In this document: piece by piece, positions 47,888 through 57,498 of the stretch
Position numbering within the stretch: the stretch's first letter is position 1
Layout of the letters: each line of letters begins with the position of its first letter
Source: Candidatus Rifleibacteriota bacterium
Lineage (GTDB): Bacteria > Muiribacteriota > Ozemobacteria > Ozemobacterales > Ozemobacteraceae
NCBI GenBank assembly: GCA_012520995.1
Contig: JAAYNI010000067.1
Location: 124,001 to 188,000, forward strand
Reading direction: 5' to 3'
Length of the DNA stretch: 64,000 bases
The notes under the pieces: generated by a model
Told to the model about the DNA's origin: nothing
What the model saw: the letters and a program-made list of their open reading frames with translations, nothing else
The model's database searches: none
Program-made: the position numbers and the translations under genes

Positions 47888-50211
47888 CAGAAACCGCTTT
47901 GTTTGAGTTGCCTCAAAGCTTCTAAATCATTTCTTCTTCGTTGCATTAGGGACTTCCATTCTGGGGGAGTTCCTTCGTAAGCTGCTCTGTAGAGTGATTC
48001 TGCTTTTGCGAAGTCATATTTAGTCCTTGCCAAGGCAGCCATGCTGTGAGTTGTTTCGAGGATTGCATTAAGATCTGGGGAAGGCATTGATGTCAGTGAA
48101 TTATAGGCTTCATCTAAATATTGTTCGGCCTTTTCTAAATTGTTGTCTCTTAATATCCAAATGTAGGCTATAGCATTTTTAAGGCGGGGAGTAGGATTTA
48201 TGCTTTCAATAGCTTTGGATAATATTTTTAATGCTTCCTCTGGTTTGTTGTCTCTAAATGCTAATTCAGAAGCTAAAAGAGCGTACTCTTCAGTGTTTTT
48301 TATTTTTTGGTCTGTGACTTTCCCCAGCCAATCTCGTGCTTCTTGTTGCTGCTCTTCAAAGGCATATATAGCTGCTGCTTGAAGGGCGAACTTTGAGGCT
48401 TTATCTGTTTGGTTTATTTCCAGACAAGCTTTATGTAAAGTGCTTAAAACAAAAATCGCTTTTTCAGGTTCTCTGTCTCTCAAGTGCATTTTTGCTAATA
48501 GCTCGTATACTTCGGGAGCGTCTGTTTCATCTATGGCTTTTTGTATATAAAGACGGGAAGAGGGAAGATCTCCCTTTTCATGAAGCAATTTAGTAAGGAA
48601 GAGCTTAGAATTGAAAATTCCTGGGAAGGATTTGTCTAAGCGAAGCATTGCATCTTCTGCTTCATCTCTGTAGCCTAAATCCTTAAGAGCCAAAATTCTG
48701 GTTTTCACAGCCAAGAGGAGTTCCGGGTTTGCTATGAGAGCCTTTTCAGAAAGCTGTTTGGCTGTTTTGAAATACTCGCGGTAGTGGCTGTTGTATTCAG
48801 CTTTTGCCTTGAGACCTTCTGTGAGAGCTGTGTTGGCTTGATAAAGATATCTGAGGGCATCATATTCTGCTTTTAAAAGCTTTGGTGCCGTCATGTAGAA
48901 AGCAAAAGGAATTGCAAGCCAAAACAACGAGACAAAGGAAAAACTTTTTTTGAATTTGGTTTCTGGCAGAACTTCAGAAAGATGTATTACAAAGGTCAGC
49001 AATATTAAACCGTGTAAAGGAGTGAAAGGCAAAATATCTGTAAATAATGCAAGAAAAGACAAAAAGAGCAGTGCTATCATGCTGAATTTGGCATTTTCAA
49101 AAACATGAAAATTTCTGAAGGAAAGAGAAAAAATAAAGAAAAATACAAGAGTGATGGTAAGAAAACCTGTCAGTCCTGTTTCCGCTAGTATTCTTACAAC
49201 GCTGTTGCCGCTGTTGCTAATAAATCTTTTGGGGAAGAGCTGTTCTGTTCTTGGTGGAATCTTCGCATTAATTTTTAATGGCATCTTGCCTATTCCTATA
49301 CCGCTAATAGGATAAGCCTTGAAGTTTCTGATGCCCAAGTTTAAAAGAGAAAGTTTGATTGCTATGTACTTCTCTGAATCTGAGAGAGTTTTGTAGTTGC
49401 TCAATGGAAGTTTGCTCGCGGAATTGGCAGAAAATGAAAGCATAAAAATTACAAGAGTTGTAAAAACAGCTGCAGAGACTAGAGGATGTTTTTTTAACAG
49501 AGAGAAGATGGGCGATGTTTTTTCTGTTAGCAACCAATACAGGAAAAGTAAAAAGGCTACGGTCAAAATGGCAAGCCATCCGCCTGCAAGCGATATAGCT
49601 AAGATATAAATAAAGAATATAGGGAGAGCAAGGGATTTAAGAGGAGAGTTAGAAGGCAGACGCTTGAAAAAGAATTTTGCAGTGAATATTGCGGACAAAA
49701 TCAAATAGGCTGTAAGGAAAAGCTGACTGTCTGCTTGCGTTGAAGGGGATGCAAAAATATTTGCGGGGTTGTGAAATGGAACTTTAGAGAGAGAATATCT
49801 GAATTGAGAAAAAGAGATAATTAAGCCATTTAGGCTGATAAGAGCTTCTAGGAGTGGCAAGAAGCTTTTTTTGGTGAAAAGCTTGAAAAAAAGAAGTAAA
49901 ATCAGGGAGGAAAGTGCATAATATATTGCTGTTCTGCTGGAAAAACTGTCTGTTTTGCTGATATAGACAGTTAGGAGAACAAATAGAGAAAGAAAAATCT
50001 CGGATGCTGCAAAAGTGCCTTTTTTGGGCTGGTAGAAGAGGAAAAAAATTGCCATTATTGAGAGAGCAGACAATGCGGAAGCCAAAACTCCCTGTTTGCA
50101 GAAAAATGAAATAGGCGCTCCTGAAGCTACAAGTAATGGCATACTTGAATAAAGGGTAGCAAATATGGCTGTCAGAGCTAATAAAAGAAAATCAATTTTT
50201 TTCTTGGTCAT
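47887..50211 (-). CDS. O-antigen-ligase-like membrane protein with TPR tail
   Basis: The first 430 of 774 residues contain about eleven hydrophobic segments. The loop RFISNSGNSVVRILAETGLTGFLTI is typical of the Wzy_C/WaaL ligase family (quoted here only for its N..V.ilaEtGl.Gfl core). Residues 430-774 are TPR-like repeats (DEAEDAMLRL, RLYIQKAIDE, EEALKILSKAI, KAEQYLDEAYN). Proteins with this two-part plan ligate or polymerise surface glycans or modify proteins; the substrate is unknown. No ribosome site is evident; the gene lies 8 bases after the DUF192 gene. Confidence 0.8.
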   Translation of the reverse strand: MTKKKIDFLLLALTAIFATLYSSMPLLVASGAPISFFCKQGVLASALSALSIMAIFFLFYQPKKGTFAASEIFLSLFVLLTVYISKTDSFSSRTAIYYALSSLILLLFFKLFTKKSFLPLLEALISLNGLIISFSQFRYSLSKVPFHNPANIFASPSTQADSQLFLTAYLILSAIFTAKFFFKRLPSNSPLKSLALPIFFIYILAISLAGGWLAILTVAFLLFLYWLLTEKTSPIFSLLKKHPLVSAAVFTTLVIFMLSFSANSASKLPLSNYKTLSDSEKYIAIKLSLLNLGIRNFKAYPISGIGIGKMPLKINAKIPPRTEQLFPKRFISNSGNSVVRILAETGLTGFLTITLVFFFIFSLSFRNFHVFENAKFSMIALLFLSFLALFTDILPFTPLHGLILLTFVIHLSEVLPETKFKKSFSFVSLFWLAIPFAFYMTAPKLLKAEYDALRYLYQANTALTEGLKAKAEYNSHYREYFKTAKQLSEKALIANPELLLAVKTRILALKDLGYRDEAEDAMLRLDKSFPGIFNSKLFLTKLLHEKGDLPSSRLYIQKAIDETDAPEVYELLAKMHLRDREPEKAIFVLSTLHKACLEINQTDKASKFALQAAAIYAFEEQQQEARDWLGKVTDQKIKNTEEYALLASELAFRDNKPEEALKILSKAIESINPTPRLKNAIAYIWILRDNNLEKAEQYLDEAYNSLTSMPSPDLNAILETTHSMAALARTKYDFAKAESLYRAAYEGTPPEWKSLMQRRRNDLEALRQLKQSGF

Positions 50212-50219
50212 GGCTGATA

Positions 50220-50774
50220 TTATTGGGAAAGAAAAATTTCAGGTATTTGCAGTTTGTCGCCTATTTCTAAGGCAAACGATTCTATACTGCCTGCGTTTAG
50301 TTCAAGAGCATATTTAGCCAAGTTTGCTGATGTATACTGATCAAGCATATGGTCAGGCATACCATAGCCAGGCTGCATATTGGCCTTCATCTCAACTATC
50401 GTTAGTTTTTCAGAAAAAAAGATTATATCAAGAGGAATCTTGGTGTTTTTCATCCAGAAGGCGAGTCTTTGTGGATAGGTATAAACAAAAAGCATGCCTT
50501 CGTTATGTTTTATTTTATCTCGGTACATCAGACCTTTTCGTTTTTCTTCAAAGGTTTTTGCCAACATAATATCAAGGTCGTGTCCTTTTAGGGTAGCTTG
50601 AACTATTGGCAGAGTCTGAGGAACTTCAATGGGCAGGGCAGGGGAGTTCTGCTGTGTGAGATTGTCGGTTTGAGATATATTAGCGGAAGAGTTGCTTGGT
50701 TCGGAGCTTGATGAGCAACTTACAGAAAAAAATGACAGAGTTAAAATTGTTGCTATAAAAAATTTATTTTTCAC
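50220..50774 (-). CDS. DUF192 lipoprotein
   Basis: The 184 residues begin with a lipoprotein signal (FFSVSC, Cys20), then a Ser/Asn/Gln linker to about 50. The DUF192 domain has KGLMYRDKIKHNEGMLFVY, LAFWMKNTKIPLDIIFF and the terminal LELNAG...FALEIGDKL. The function of the family is unknown; members are usually small exported proteins. The start is GTG, overlapping the ptsI stop by 4 bases (GTGA), so it is co-translated with ptsI. Confidence 0.88.
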   Translation of the reverse strand: MKNKFFIATILTLSFFSVSCSSSSEPSNSSANISQTDNLTQQNSPALPIEVPQTLPIVQATLKGHDLDIMLAKTFEEKRKGLMYRDKIKHNEGMLFVYTYPQRLAFWMKNTKIPLDIIFFSEKLTIVEMKANMQPGYGMPDHMLDQYTSANLAKYALELNAGSIESFALEIGDKLQIPEIFLSQ

Positions 50775-52510
50775 TGCAAACCGAGTTTAGTATTCAATCT
50801 GAAAACAGCTTGATTTATTTCTTCAGCTGTATCCATAGCTAATATTGGCTCTACAAGCTTTTTGAGATTGTAGAGATCGCTGTTTCTTACGACATGTTTT
50901 ACAGCTGGTATAAGAATGGAGTTCATTGAAAAAGATTCAAGTCCGAGACCGAGCAGCAGAGGGGCAAATCTTGAGTCGCCTGCCAGTTCTCCGCAAAGAG
51001 AAACATCTATATTCGCTTTTTTTGCGACATCTATCACATGTTTAATGAGCTTTAATACGGCAGGACTGGTTTGCTGATAAAGGTGGGAGACCTTTGAATT
51101 GGTACGGTCAACAGCAAGGGTGTATTGTGTAAGGTCGTTGCTTCCTATAGAGAAAAACTCTACTTCTTTGGCGAACTTTTCAGCTAAAAGAGCTGCTGCT
51201 GGGGTTTCTATCATCATGCCTGTCTTTATATGGGATGCGGCCCTAAGTCCTTCGTTTATAAGTTCTTCATGACACTCATGGAGCAAGGCTTTGGCATCAC
51301 GAAGCTCAGTCAGATTGGAAATCATAGGAAACATGAGTCTTATTTGACCTTCCGGCAAAATGCCAGAAAGGCGCAATATAGCTCTGAGTTGAGTTTTAAA
51401 CATATCCTTTTGGTCTAAGGTAACTCTGATGGCTCTCCAACCAAGTTCCGGGTTTCGTTCAAGTGAATCTCCTAAGGCATAGGAAACTTTGTCGCCGCCT
51501 ATATCGCATGTTCTGAATGTCAGTTCACCATGTCCAAAACGCTTGGCTATAGTGGCATAGGCTTGGAAAAGTTCCTCTTCTGTGGGAAGCTTTTGTTTGC
51601 CGACGTAGGCAAACTCTGTTCTGAAAAGGCCAATGCTTTCTGCTTTATTGGCAAGAGCCAAGTCTACGTCGCTCAGCTGGCCAATGTTGGCTGATAGCAT
51701 AATAGGGACACCGTCCAATGAAACGGATGGTTCGCCCGCCATCTCTTGAATATGGGCTTGTCTTTGTTGCCAAGCTTTTATGGCATTTTTATACTTTATT
51801 TTGAGCTCATCATCAGGTTCAAAGATTATTTGCTCAGAGACGCTGTCAATAATGGCTATAGCACCTTCTCTGGCCTTTTCCATCAAGCCTTCTACCTGAA
51901 TCAGAGTTGGAATGCCTAATGTTCTGGCCATAATGGCGGCGTGAGATGTCGGAGTTCCGTCTTCTATGGCTATTCCAAGAATGTTAGCGGGTTCAAATGA
52001 AGCCATTTCGGATGGAGTCAGGTCTTCTGCTACTATAATGACTCCTCCGTTTGTTTCAGGCTCACCGCTCATTTGAGGAGTGCCTTGGCAATGCTTCATT
52101 AAACGTTTTCCGACATCCATAATGTCGATAGCTTTGCCTTGGAATTGAGGGTCAGGCAGATTTCTGAAAAAGTTGCTATAGTTTTGGATAACCGAGCTTA
52201 TTGCAGTATAGGCATCCTGGGACTGTTGACTTATGCGTTTAAAAATCTCCTCTTTGAGATCCGGATCATCTAAAAGAGTTAAGTGTGCCTGAAAAATGCT
52301 TGTTATTTCTATGCTGCTCTTAATTTGCGGGAGCATCAATAGACGGCTGATCTCTTGCCTGGAAAGCTCAAGAGCCATTTCAACCTTTTCAATTTCTTGC
52401 TGCGGGGAAAAGGTTTCCTGAGGGGGAGGAAGTTGCTCCTCAAACTTAAATTGCTTGAGGCGGTAGATTTGCCCTACGGCGTACCCTGGTGATATAGCTA
52501 AGCCCTTCAC
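50771..52510 (-). CDS. ptsI: Phosphoenolpyruvate-protein phosphotransferase (enzyme I)
   Basis: Enzyme I passes phosphate from PEP to HPr. The 579 residues contain the N-terminal phosphohistidine domain with GTPTSHAAIMAR (His190, matching His189 of E. coli), FRTEFAY, and the PEP-binding C-terminal barrel with GSNDLTQY and the catalytic Cys in SLCGELAGD. Length is typical. No HPr or sugar permease is in the window, so it may serve a regulatory PTS. The start is GTG. Downstream coupling to a DUF192 lipoprotein is unusual. Confidence 0.95.
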   Translation of the reverse strand: MKGLAISPGYAVGQIYRLKQFKFEEQLPPPQETFSPQQEIEKVEMALELSRQEISRLLMLPQIKSSIEITSIFQAHLTLLDDPDLKEEIFKRISQQSQDAYTAISSVIQNYSNFFRNLPDPQFQGKAIDIMDVGKRLMKHCQGTPQMSGEPETNGGVIIVAEDLTPSEMASFEPANILGIAIEDGTPTSHAAIMARTLGIPTLIQVEGLMEKAREGAIAIIDSVSEQIIFEPDDELKIKYKNAIKAWQQRQAHIQEMAGEPSVSLDGVPIMLSANIGQLSDVDLALANKAESIGLFRTEFAYVGKQKLPTEEELFQAYATIAKRFGHGELTFRTCDIGGDKVSYALGDSLERNPELGWRAIRVTLDQKDMFKTQLRAILRLSGILPEGQIRLMFPMISNLTELRDAKALLHECHEELINEGLRAASHIKTGMMIETPAAALLAEKFAKEVEFFSIGSNDLTQYTLAVDRTNSKVSHLYQQTSPAVLKLIKHVIDVAKKANIDVSLCGELAGDSRFAPLLLGLGLESFSMNSILIPAVKHVVRNSDLYNLKKLVEPILAMDTAEEINQAVFRLNTKLGLQ

Positions 52511-52539
52511 TATAAAAACCTTGAAATTAAAGTGGCGTT

Positions 52540-52568
52540 ATCCTATCATTTCACTGCTGTCTTATCAA
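52540..52568 (-). promoter_or_regulatory. Candidate promoter of the ptsI operon
   Basis: Minus strand TTGATA (52568-52563), a 17-base spacer, TAGGAT (52545-52540). The predicted start near 52533 leaves a leader of about 23 bases with AAGG. Confidence 0.5.
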
Positions 52569-52614
52569 GTTTTATTTTTGCCTGACAGGGTACAGTTTAA
52601 TTTTTGGAGTTATT

Positions 52615-53388
52615 ATGAAAATATTGCTTTCAAACGACGACGGCATATCCGCCAGCGGAATAAGGACCATAGCCAATTATCTTAGGGAGCTTGGAGAGCT
52701 CGTTGTGGTAGCTCCGCATAAAGAGAGAAGCGCCATGAGCAGCGCTTTGACTTTGCATGACCCGCTCAGGGTTCAAGAGCACGATTTTGAAATGGAGGGT
52801 GTAACAGCATATTCTGTTAGCGGTACGCCTGCTGATTGTGTGAAAATAGCTCTTGCAAATATATTGAAGCAAAAGCCAGACTTGATTGTCAGCGGTATAA
52901 ATCGCGGCGGAAATATGGCTGATGATGTTATATATTCAGGAACAGTAGGGGCTGCCTTGGAAGGCGCTTTTAAAAATATTCTTTCCGTAGCTCTTTCTTT
53001 AAGTACAGGCGACAAGTCTCCGGATTTTGAGCCTGCTGCCAGGATTTCTGTTAAGTGCATAAAAGAGATACTTAAAGCAGACTTGCCTAAGCATGTGGCT
53101 TACAGCATAAATGTTCCTCAGATCCCGGAAGAGAATGTCAAAGGTCTTATGGTTACTAGAACAGGTAAGCTGGATTATGGCGAACATTATGAAAAGAGAA
53201 TTGACCCTAGGGGCAACAGTTGGTTTTGGGCAGCAGGAAAACCTGAAATAGTAGACTATACATCTGATTTGGATGTGGTTGCTGTGCGTGACGGCTATGT
53301 TTCCATTACGCCTTTGTTGCCCGATATGACTTCATTGGAGCATTTGCAAACTTTAAGAGATCTTTTTGATGATTCCTTTAAACTTTAA
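52615..53388 (+). CDS. surE: 5'/3'-nucleotidase SurE
   Basis: SurE is a metal-dependent nucleotidase for nucleoside monophosphates. The 257 residues show LSNDDGI (5-11, metal-binding Asp8 and Asp9), PHKERSAMSSALTLH, SGTPADCV and SGINRGGNMADDVIYSGTV (its conserved metal-site loop). GGAG precedes the ATG. It is followed by birA after 5 bases. Confidence 0.95.
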   Translation: MKILLSNDDGISASGIRTIANYLRELGELVVVAPHKERSAMSSALTLHDPLRVQEHDFEMEGVTAYSVSGTPADCVKIALANILKQKPDLIVSGINRGGNMADDVIYSGTVGAALEGAFKNILSVALSLSTGDKSPDFEPAARISVKCIKEILKADLPKHVAYSINVPQIPEENVKGLMVTRTGKLDYGEHYEKRIDPRGNSWFWAAGKPEIVDYTSDLDVVAVRDGYVSITPLLPDMTSLEHLQTLRDLFDDSFKL

Positions 53389-53393
53389 ATATA

Positions 53394-54173
53394 ATGTTTA
53401 ATACACCGCAATATAGAGAGTTAGAGACTTTTGTTCGCAGCCAAGACTTTTGGAGGGATTGTGAGCTGCTTTGGAAGACTGAGACTGGTTCGACTAATGA
53501 TGACTTGAAACTTATTCTCTCAGAAATTCCAGAGTATAGACAGCATCTTCTCTTAGCAGAACATCAAACAGCTGGCAAGGGACAGCTGGGGCGTAAGTGG
53601 CATTCCGAAGCGCAACAGTCTCTTACCTTTTCTTTTAGTCGGATGGTTAATCTTTCGGAGAATGATTTTCCTCTCTCGCTTTTTACAGGAGTTGCTATTA
53701 TGAGGGCTCTGGACAAAGCTGGGGGGGATTTATCCGACGTTTGGCTTAAGTGGCCCAATGATGTGTGGATAGGCAAACGGAAGTTTTCCGGTGTTCTGGT
53801 TGAAGTTGTACATTCTATGACTTTGTCAGCTGCCGTTGTTGGTTTAGGGGCTAATATTATGCCTATGCACGGCTTTGCGGATTCGGCTTCTTTGCAGGAG
53901 ATACTGCCAAGCTTCGGAAAAATTGATTTTTTGAAAGCTTTTCTGCGTGCATTTGCTGATTTGTATGCTGTTGCTCCTGTTGATTTGGCGGCTTTATGGA
54001 AATCTTATGCCGGGAACTTCTGGAAAGCTGATCTTGAAATCACTGACCACTCTACTGGTGAGATAAAAAGAGCCAGAGCGAAAGACTTGTCTTCGGATGG
54101 AACTTTAATAGTTGATATAAAAGGAAAACCGGCTCGTATAACTTCTGCTAGCATACGGCCGGTTTTTGCTTGA
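53394..54173 (+). CDS. birA: Biotin-protein ligase, class I (no repressor domain)
   Basis: Attaches biotin to the carboxylase carrier protein. The 259 residues lack the N-terminal HTH of E. coli BirA, so the protein is an enzyme only. Motifs: TGSTNDDLK (substrate lid), TAGKGQLGRKWHS (biotinyl-AMP loop, usually GRGRxGR), LKWPNDVWIGKRKFSGVLVE and VGLGANI, then a small C-terminal barrel. No clear ribosome site; the start is 5 bases after the surE stop, so translational coupling is likely. Confidence 0.92.
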   Translation: MFNTPQYRELETFVRSQDFWRDCELLWKTETGSTNDDLKLILSEIPEYRQHLLLAEHQTAGKGQLGRKWHSEAQQSLTFSFSRMVNLSENDFPLSLFTGVAIMRALDKAGGDLSDVWLKWPNDVWIGKRKFSGVLVEVVHSMTLSAAVVGLGANIMPMHGFADSASLQEILPSFGKIDFLKAFLRAFADLYAVAPVDLAALWKSYAGNFWKADLEITDHSTGEIKRARAKDLSSDGTLIVDIKGKPARITSASIRPVFA

Positions 54174-54188
54174 TCTTTTAAGTTTCAG

Positions 54189-55325
54189 TTATCTGCGATA
54201 GCTGTCTGATTCCATTGTTCTAGCATCAAAGTCCATAGGTATTACAGGGACTGCGACCTGAAGAATTTTCTTCTGTGTGCCGCCTTCGTTTGTATATACA
54301 TTTACAAAATAGTCTGTTTTCGAAGGAACACGGAATATATGTCTGTATCTTTTGAGTTCGTCGCCTGATATTGGCTGGCTTTCTCCCTTTTCGTCTGTCA
54401 CTGTCATTACGAAGTCGTCTAGGTGCAGACCATCCAATATTTCTAAGGTGATTTTAACTCTAGTGTCTTCGGGTATTTCAAAGTCATCGAGAGTCAGCTC
54501 CTGGGCTTGAGGAACTGTTTCATCTGCGGCGAATGGGGCTTCAGTGAAGTCTATTGGGTGTTGTATGACAAGTTGTACGGAAGGTGCAGGGAGAGCAGGG
54601 GGGGCAATCTCGGCAGGAGGAAGGGGAGGAGCTTCTTCGGCAGGTTCGTCTTCAATGGTTGTTTCGTCTACATCTCTGTTGCCAGGATCTTTGGGATCCG
54701 TTTTAGGCTTCGCTTGAGGAGGCAGTTTTGCGATTTCCGGAGATTTGGTGACAGGTTGAGGCTGTGTCTGCGGTGTGGCTGGAGGAGTGGTTTCAGCCTT
54801 CTTGACAGGTTCTTCGATGGCTGACTGAGGTTTTTCATCCTTTTTGAGACCGGTTCCGAAAGCGCCTTCATCGAAAGAGTCTTTTATGACAAACTTGCCT
54901 GTTTTGGGATCTTGAGAAATTTTTATAGTATAACCGGCAGCAGCTGCGGCATGGCCCGCTGTGTGGGCAGATGTGGCTTTGAAGCCTTCTCTCATAGTTG
55001 CAAGGGATTCTTTGACTTTATCAGAGAGTTGTTGTGCTGTTTCGCTTCCATCTGAAGTGGAGGAATATTTTTCGTCTACTTTGGAAATATCTCCTGATAC
55101 TCCGTCTTTGCCTACGTTTTTCTGTTGTTCTCTCCAAGCTGCAATTTCTTGTTCAACATACTCATGCATTCTTTTGTCATATTCGGCTCTGCGTTTCTCA
55201 GCAGCAGCTCTCGCTTCTTCAAAAGAATCAAACTCTAATTCGACTGCGTAGGCTCCCGTGGTAAGGGAAAAGAGAAAAATGAAAAGAACCATGCAGATTG
55301 CACGACAAACTGTTTTTCTGCTCAT
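54189..55325 (-). CDS. Exported protein with proline-rich linker
   Basis: The 378-residue product has a signal peptide (hydrophobic stretch 11-27, ending GAYA|VE). A charged helix follows (about 31-65, EEARAAAEKRRAEYDKRM). Residues about 165-270 form a Pro/Glu/Lys-rich linker (TPPATPQTQPQP, PPLPPAEIAPPALPAPS). A C-terminal beta domain (about 290-370) contains LDGLHLDDFVMTVTDEKG and YFVNVYTNEGG. The start at 55325 follows GGAGAG; the frame is open upstream to 55496 but without a ribosome site. No family is recognised. It is divergent from the coiled-coil gene at 55560. Confidence 0.7.
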   Translation of the reverse strand: MSRKTVCRAICMVLFIFLFSLTTGAYAVELEFDSFEEARAAAEKRRAEYDKRMHEYVEQEIAAWREQQKNVGKDGVSGDISKVDEKYSSTSDGSETAQQLSDKVKESLATMREGFKATSAHTAGHAAAAAGYTIKISQDPKTGKFVIKDSFDEGAFGTGLKKDEKPQSAIEEPVKKAETTPPATPQTQPQPVTKSPEIAKLPPQAKPKTDPKDPGNRDVDETTIEDEPAEEAPPLPPAEIAPPALPAPSVQLVIQHPIDFTEAPFAADETVPQAQELTLDDFEIPEDTRVKITLEILDGLHLDDFVMTVTDEKGESQPISGDELKRYRHIFRVPSKTDYFVNVYTNEGGTQKKILQVAVPVIPMDFDARTMESDSYRR

Positions 55326-55448
55326 ATTAACTCTCCGTTTTTTATCTCTAATATAAGAATAACTTAAAAAGGAGTAACCCGCCATAGTACATAAATAATA
55401 CCTGAATTTTTCTATTAAAGTTTTTAAATTTGTGCCAGAATTGCTATC

Positions 55449-55477
55449 TTGCAATGGTAATAATACTGTGCTAGAGT
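55449..55477 (+). promoter_or_regulatory. Candidate promoter of the 55560 gene
   Basis: TTGCAA (55449-55454), a 17-base spacer, TAGAGT (55472-55477). The -10 is imperfect. Confidence 0.35.
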
Positions 55478-55559
55478 TAAAAGTCTGTGAATACAAATCA
55501 ATTTGCCCTCTTTCTGGACTCTTAACAGGACGGCAATAAATCGATATACGGGGAGCCTT

Positions 55560-57437
55560 ATGAATCCGGATACCAACGAAGTCAGCAATGAATTTTTTAA
55601 AAAATTAAACCAGCAGATTGTTCAAAAAGACAACCTGATTAAGCTGTTGCAGCTTCAAATACGAAATCTTAAAAACCAAATTGATGCTTCTACAGCTGAT
55701 TCTGCTCAGATTGAGGAACTTAAATCTCAGCTGGAGTCGAAAGCCTCAGATATCGAATCTCTTCAAACAGAGCTTTCTGAACAGAAAAAAATGTTCAGTG
55801 ATTTTGAAAACGAAAAAAACAGCCAAGTAGAAGAATTGAGCAGATTGCTTGAAGAACATCAATCTGACTCTTCGGCAGGTGTTGATGCAGGTTTGGAAGA
55901 AGAAAATCAACAGCTTATGGCCGAAGCCATAAAAAAAGACGAAAGAATATCAGATCTCTCAGATGAACTTGCGTCCATAAAAGATGAGCTGAAAGACCAA
56001 GCTCAAAAACTTAAAGATAAAGATCAGGAATTAAAAAACAGCCTTCAGGATTTTGAGGAGGAGCGAAAACGTTTCCTGCAAGATATTGAAGCCCTTAAGA
56101 GACAATCTGATGATGCAGACGAAACTCATATGGCAGAGCTTGCCAGCGAAAACGCCCTGCTTGAAAGTCGCGTTAAAGAGCTTGAGACTGAACTGAATAA
56201 CTTGGAAAAACAATCTGAAGAAAATTCCAGCTTGAAAGAACAAGTAGCGAATCTCAAGACTGAAGCTGCCACCTATGTTGAAGCTGCTATGAAACTCACA
56301 GCTTTGGAAACAGAGAGAGAACGTTTGTCAGCTGAACTTCTTGAATATAAAAAGGAAGGAAAGCAGCTTGATGCGATGCATTCAGAAATTGTTTCTTTAC
56401 GCAGTTCCCTGCATGAAAAAGAATCTGAAATTGCAACCTATGAAGAGCGGCTTAGAAACTTCGAAAATCAGAGTGCTGGCCTGCTTTCTGTTGAATCCGC
56501 AGCTGAAATAGAAGATTTAACAAGCCAAGTAGCCGACCAGCTGCTTGCAATTCAGAATTTTGAAACGGCTGTTTCGGAATCCAAAGCTCAAATAGAAGAG
56601 CAAAAAGAGGAAATTGAACGTTTAAGGGAGACTTTAAGAGCCTACACCGCAACTGCTTCCGAAGAAAGACCAATAGATCTGGATAGTGAAAGCGAGCTTG
56701 TAACAGGACTTATAGACTTTTTTGACGGTCTTGAAGCTATAATCAAAAAGAATCCTATACCAGAGCTTCAGGCTTTGCACCAGAGACTTCTTGATAGGCT
56801 TATAATGCCCAACCGCATATCTTCCATGGAAGTGATTTCGGAAACTTTTGATCCCTCTAAGCACTTTGCAACTGACTATTTCCGTTCAGACAAGTTCCCT
56901 GAAAAATGTATAGTTTTTGAAGTTGAGAAGGGTTATTTGAAAGGCGAGAGAGTTATTAAAAAAGCTGGAGTATGGGTGGTTCAAAACCTTTATGAATGCC
57001 CAAGCTGCGGTACGATGCAGACTAAAAACGAAAGCAAGTATTGCCATATGTGCGGCACTAAGATTACTGCTCCCAATGGTCTCTCTGTTGACAGCCTGCC
57101 CGAATTCGAGCCCAAAGCGGCGACCTATAAAGGCTTTGCCGATAGAGCTTTGCGTGATGGAGATATTGATAGGGCGAAAGAATACATTCTTGAGGGTCTC
57201 GATATAGATGGCAAGAATGTTCCTCTCTTGGTAAATCTCGCAGATATACATCAGCGTAATTCTGAATTCCAAGAGGCTCGCGACACTTTGTCTTTGGCAT
57301 ATTCGCTTAAACCGGATGCAAAAATCAAAACAAAAATCGACGATCTTGAAACCAGACTCAGCATATTCAGTCAGGCGAAGAGTCTCAAACTTTCAGCAGA
57401 AGAGTTTGATAAGCTGCTTGACCTTATACAGAAATAA
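55560..57437 (+). CDS. Coiled-coil protein with zinc ribbon and TPR-like C-terminus
   Basis: The 625 residues: a very long heptad-rich coiled coil (about 10-370, e.g. QIVQKDNLIKLLQLQIRNL), a small globular part (about 375-460, including a short acidic stretch), a zinc ribbon (CPSCG ... CHMCG, about 480-500) and two TPR-like units (ADRALRDGDIDRAKEYI and FQEARDTLSLAYSLKP). There is no signal peptide, so it is cytoplasmic and may be a cytoskeletal or scaffold protein. The start at 55560 follows GGGGAG; an earlier ATG-less extension to 55503 lacks a ribosome site. The combination is not one I can assign to a named family. Confidence 0.75.
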   Translation: MNPDTNEVSNEFFKKLNQQIVQKDNLIKLLQLQIRNLKNQIDASTADSAQIEELKSQLESKASDIESLQTELSEQKKMFSDFENEKNSQVEELSRLLEEHQSDSSAGVDAGLEEENQQLMAEAIKKDERISDLSDELASIKDELKDQAQKLKDKDQELKNSLQDFEEERKRFLQDIEALKRQSDDADETHMAELASENALLESRVKELETELNNLEKQSEENSSLKEQVANLKTEAATYVEAAMKLTALETERERLSAELLEYKKEGKQLDAMHSEIVSLRSSLHEKESEIATYEERLRNFENQSAGLLSVESAAEIEDLTSQVADQLLAIQNFETAVSESKAQIEEQKEEIERLRETLRAYTATASEERPIDLDSESELVTGLIDFFDGLEAIIKKNPIPELQALHQRLLDRLIMPNRISSMEVISETFDPSKHFATDYFRSDKFPEKCIVFEVEKGYLKGERVIKKAGVWVVQNLYECPSCGTMQTKNESKYCHMCGTKITAPNGLSVDSLPEFEPKAATYKGFADRALRDGDIDRAKEYILEGLDIDGKNVPLLVNLADIHQRNSEFQEARDTLSLAYSLKPDAKIKTKIDDLETRLSIFSQAKSLKLSAEEFDKLLDLIQK

Positions 57438-57498
57438 CAGCTCGTCAACTGAAAGACTTTATCAGCTGACGACAGCTCAGATAAAGGTGTCATAAAAA

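Noticed and set aside
52511-52614. Rex operator in intergenic regions
   Set aside because: No inverted TTGTGA/TCACAA pair at proper spacing was found here or in other gaps.
55326-55496. N-terminal extension of the exported protein at 54189-55325
   Set aside because: The extension lacks a ribosome site and would bury the signal peptide; the ATG at 55325 follows GGAGAG.
57438-57498. T-box leader before valS
   Set aside because: Only 61 bases, no T-box consensus (AGGGTGGNACCGCG) and no terminator.
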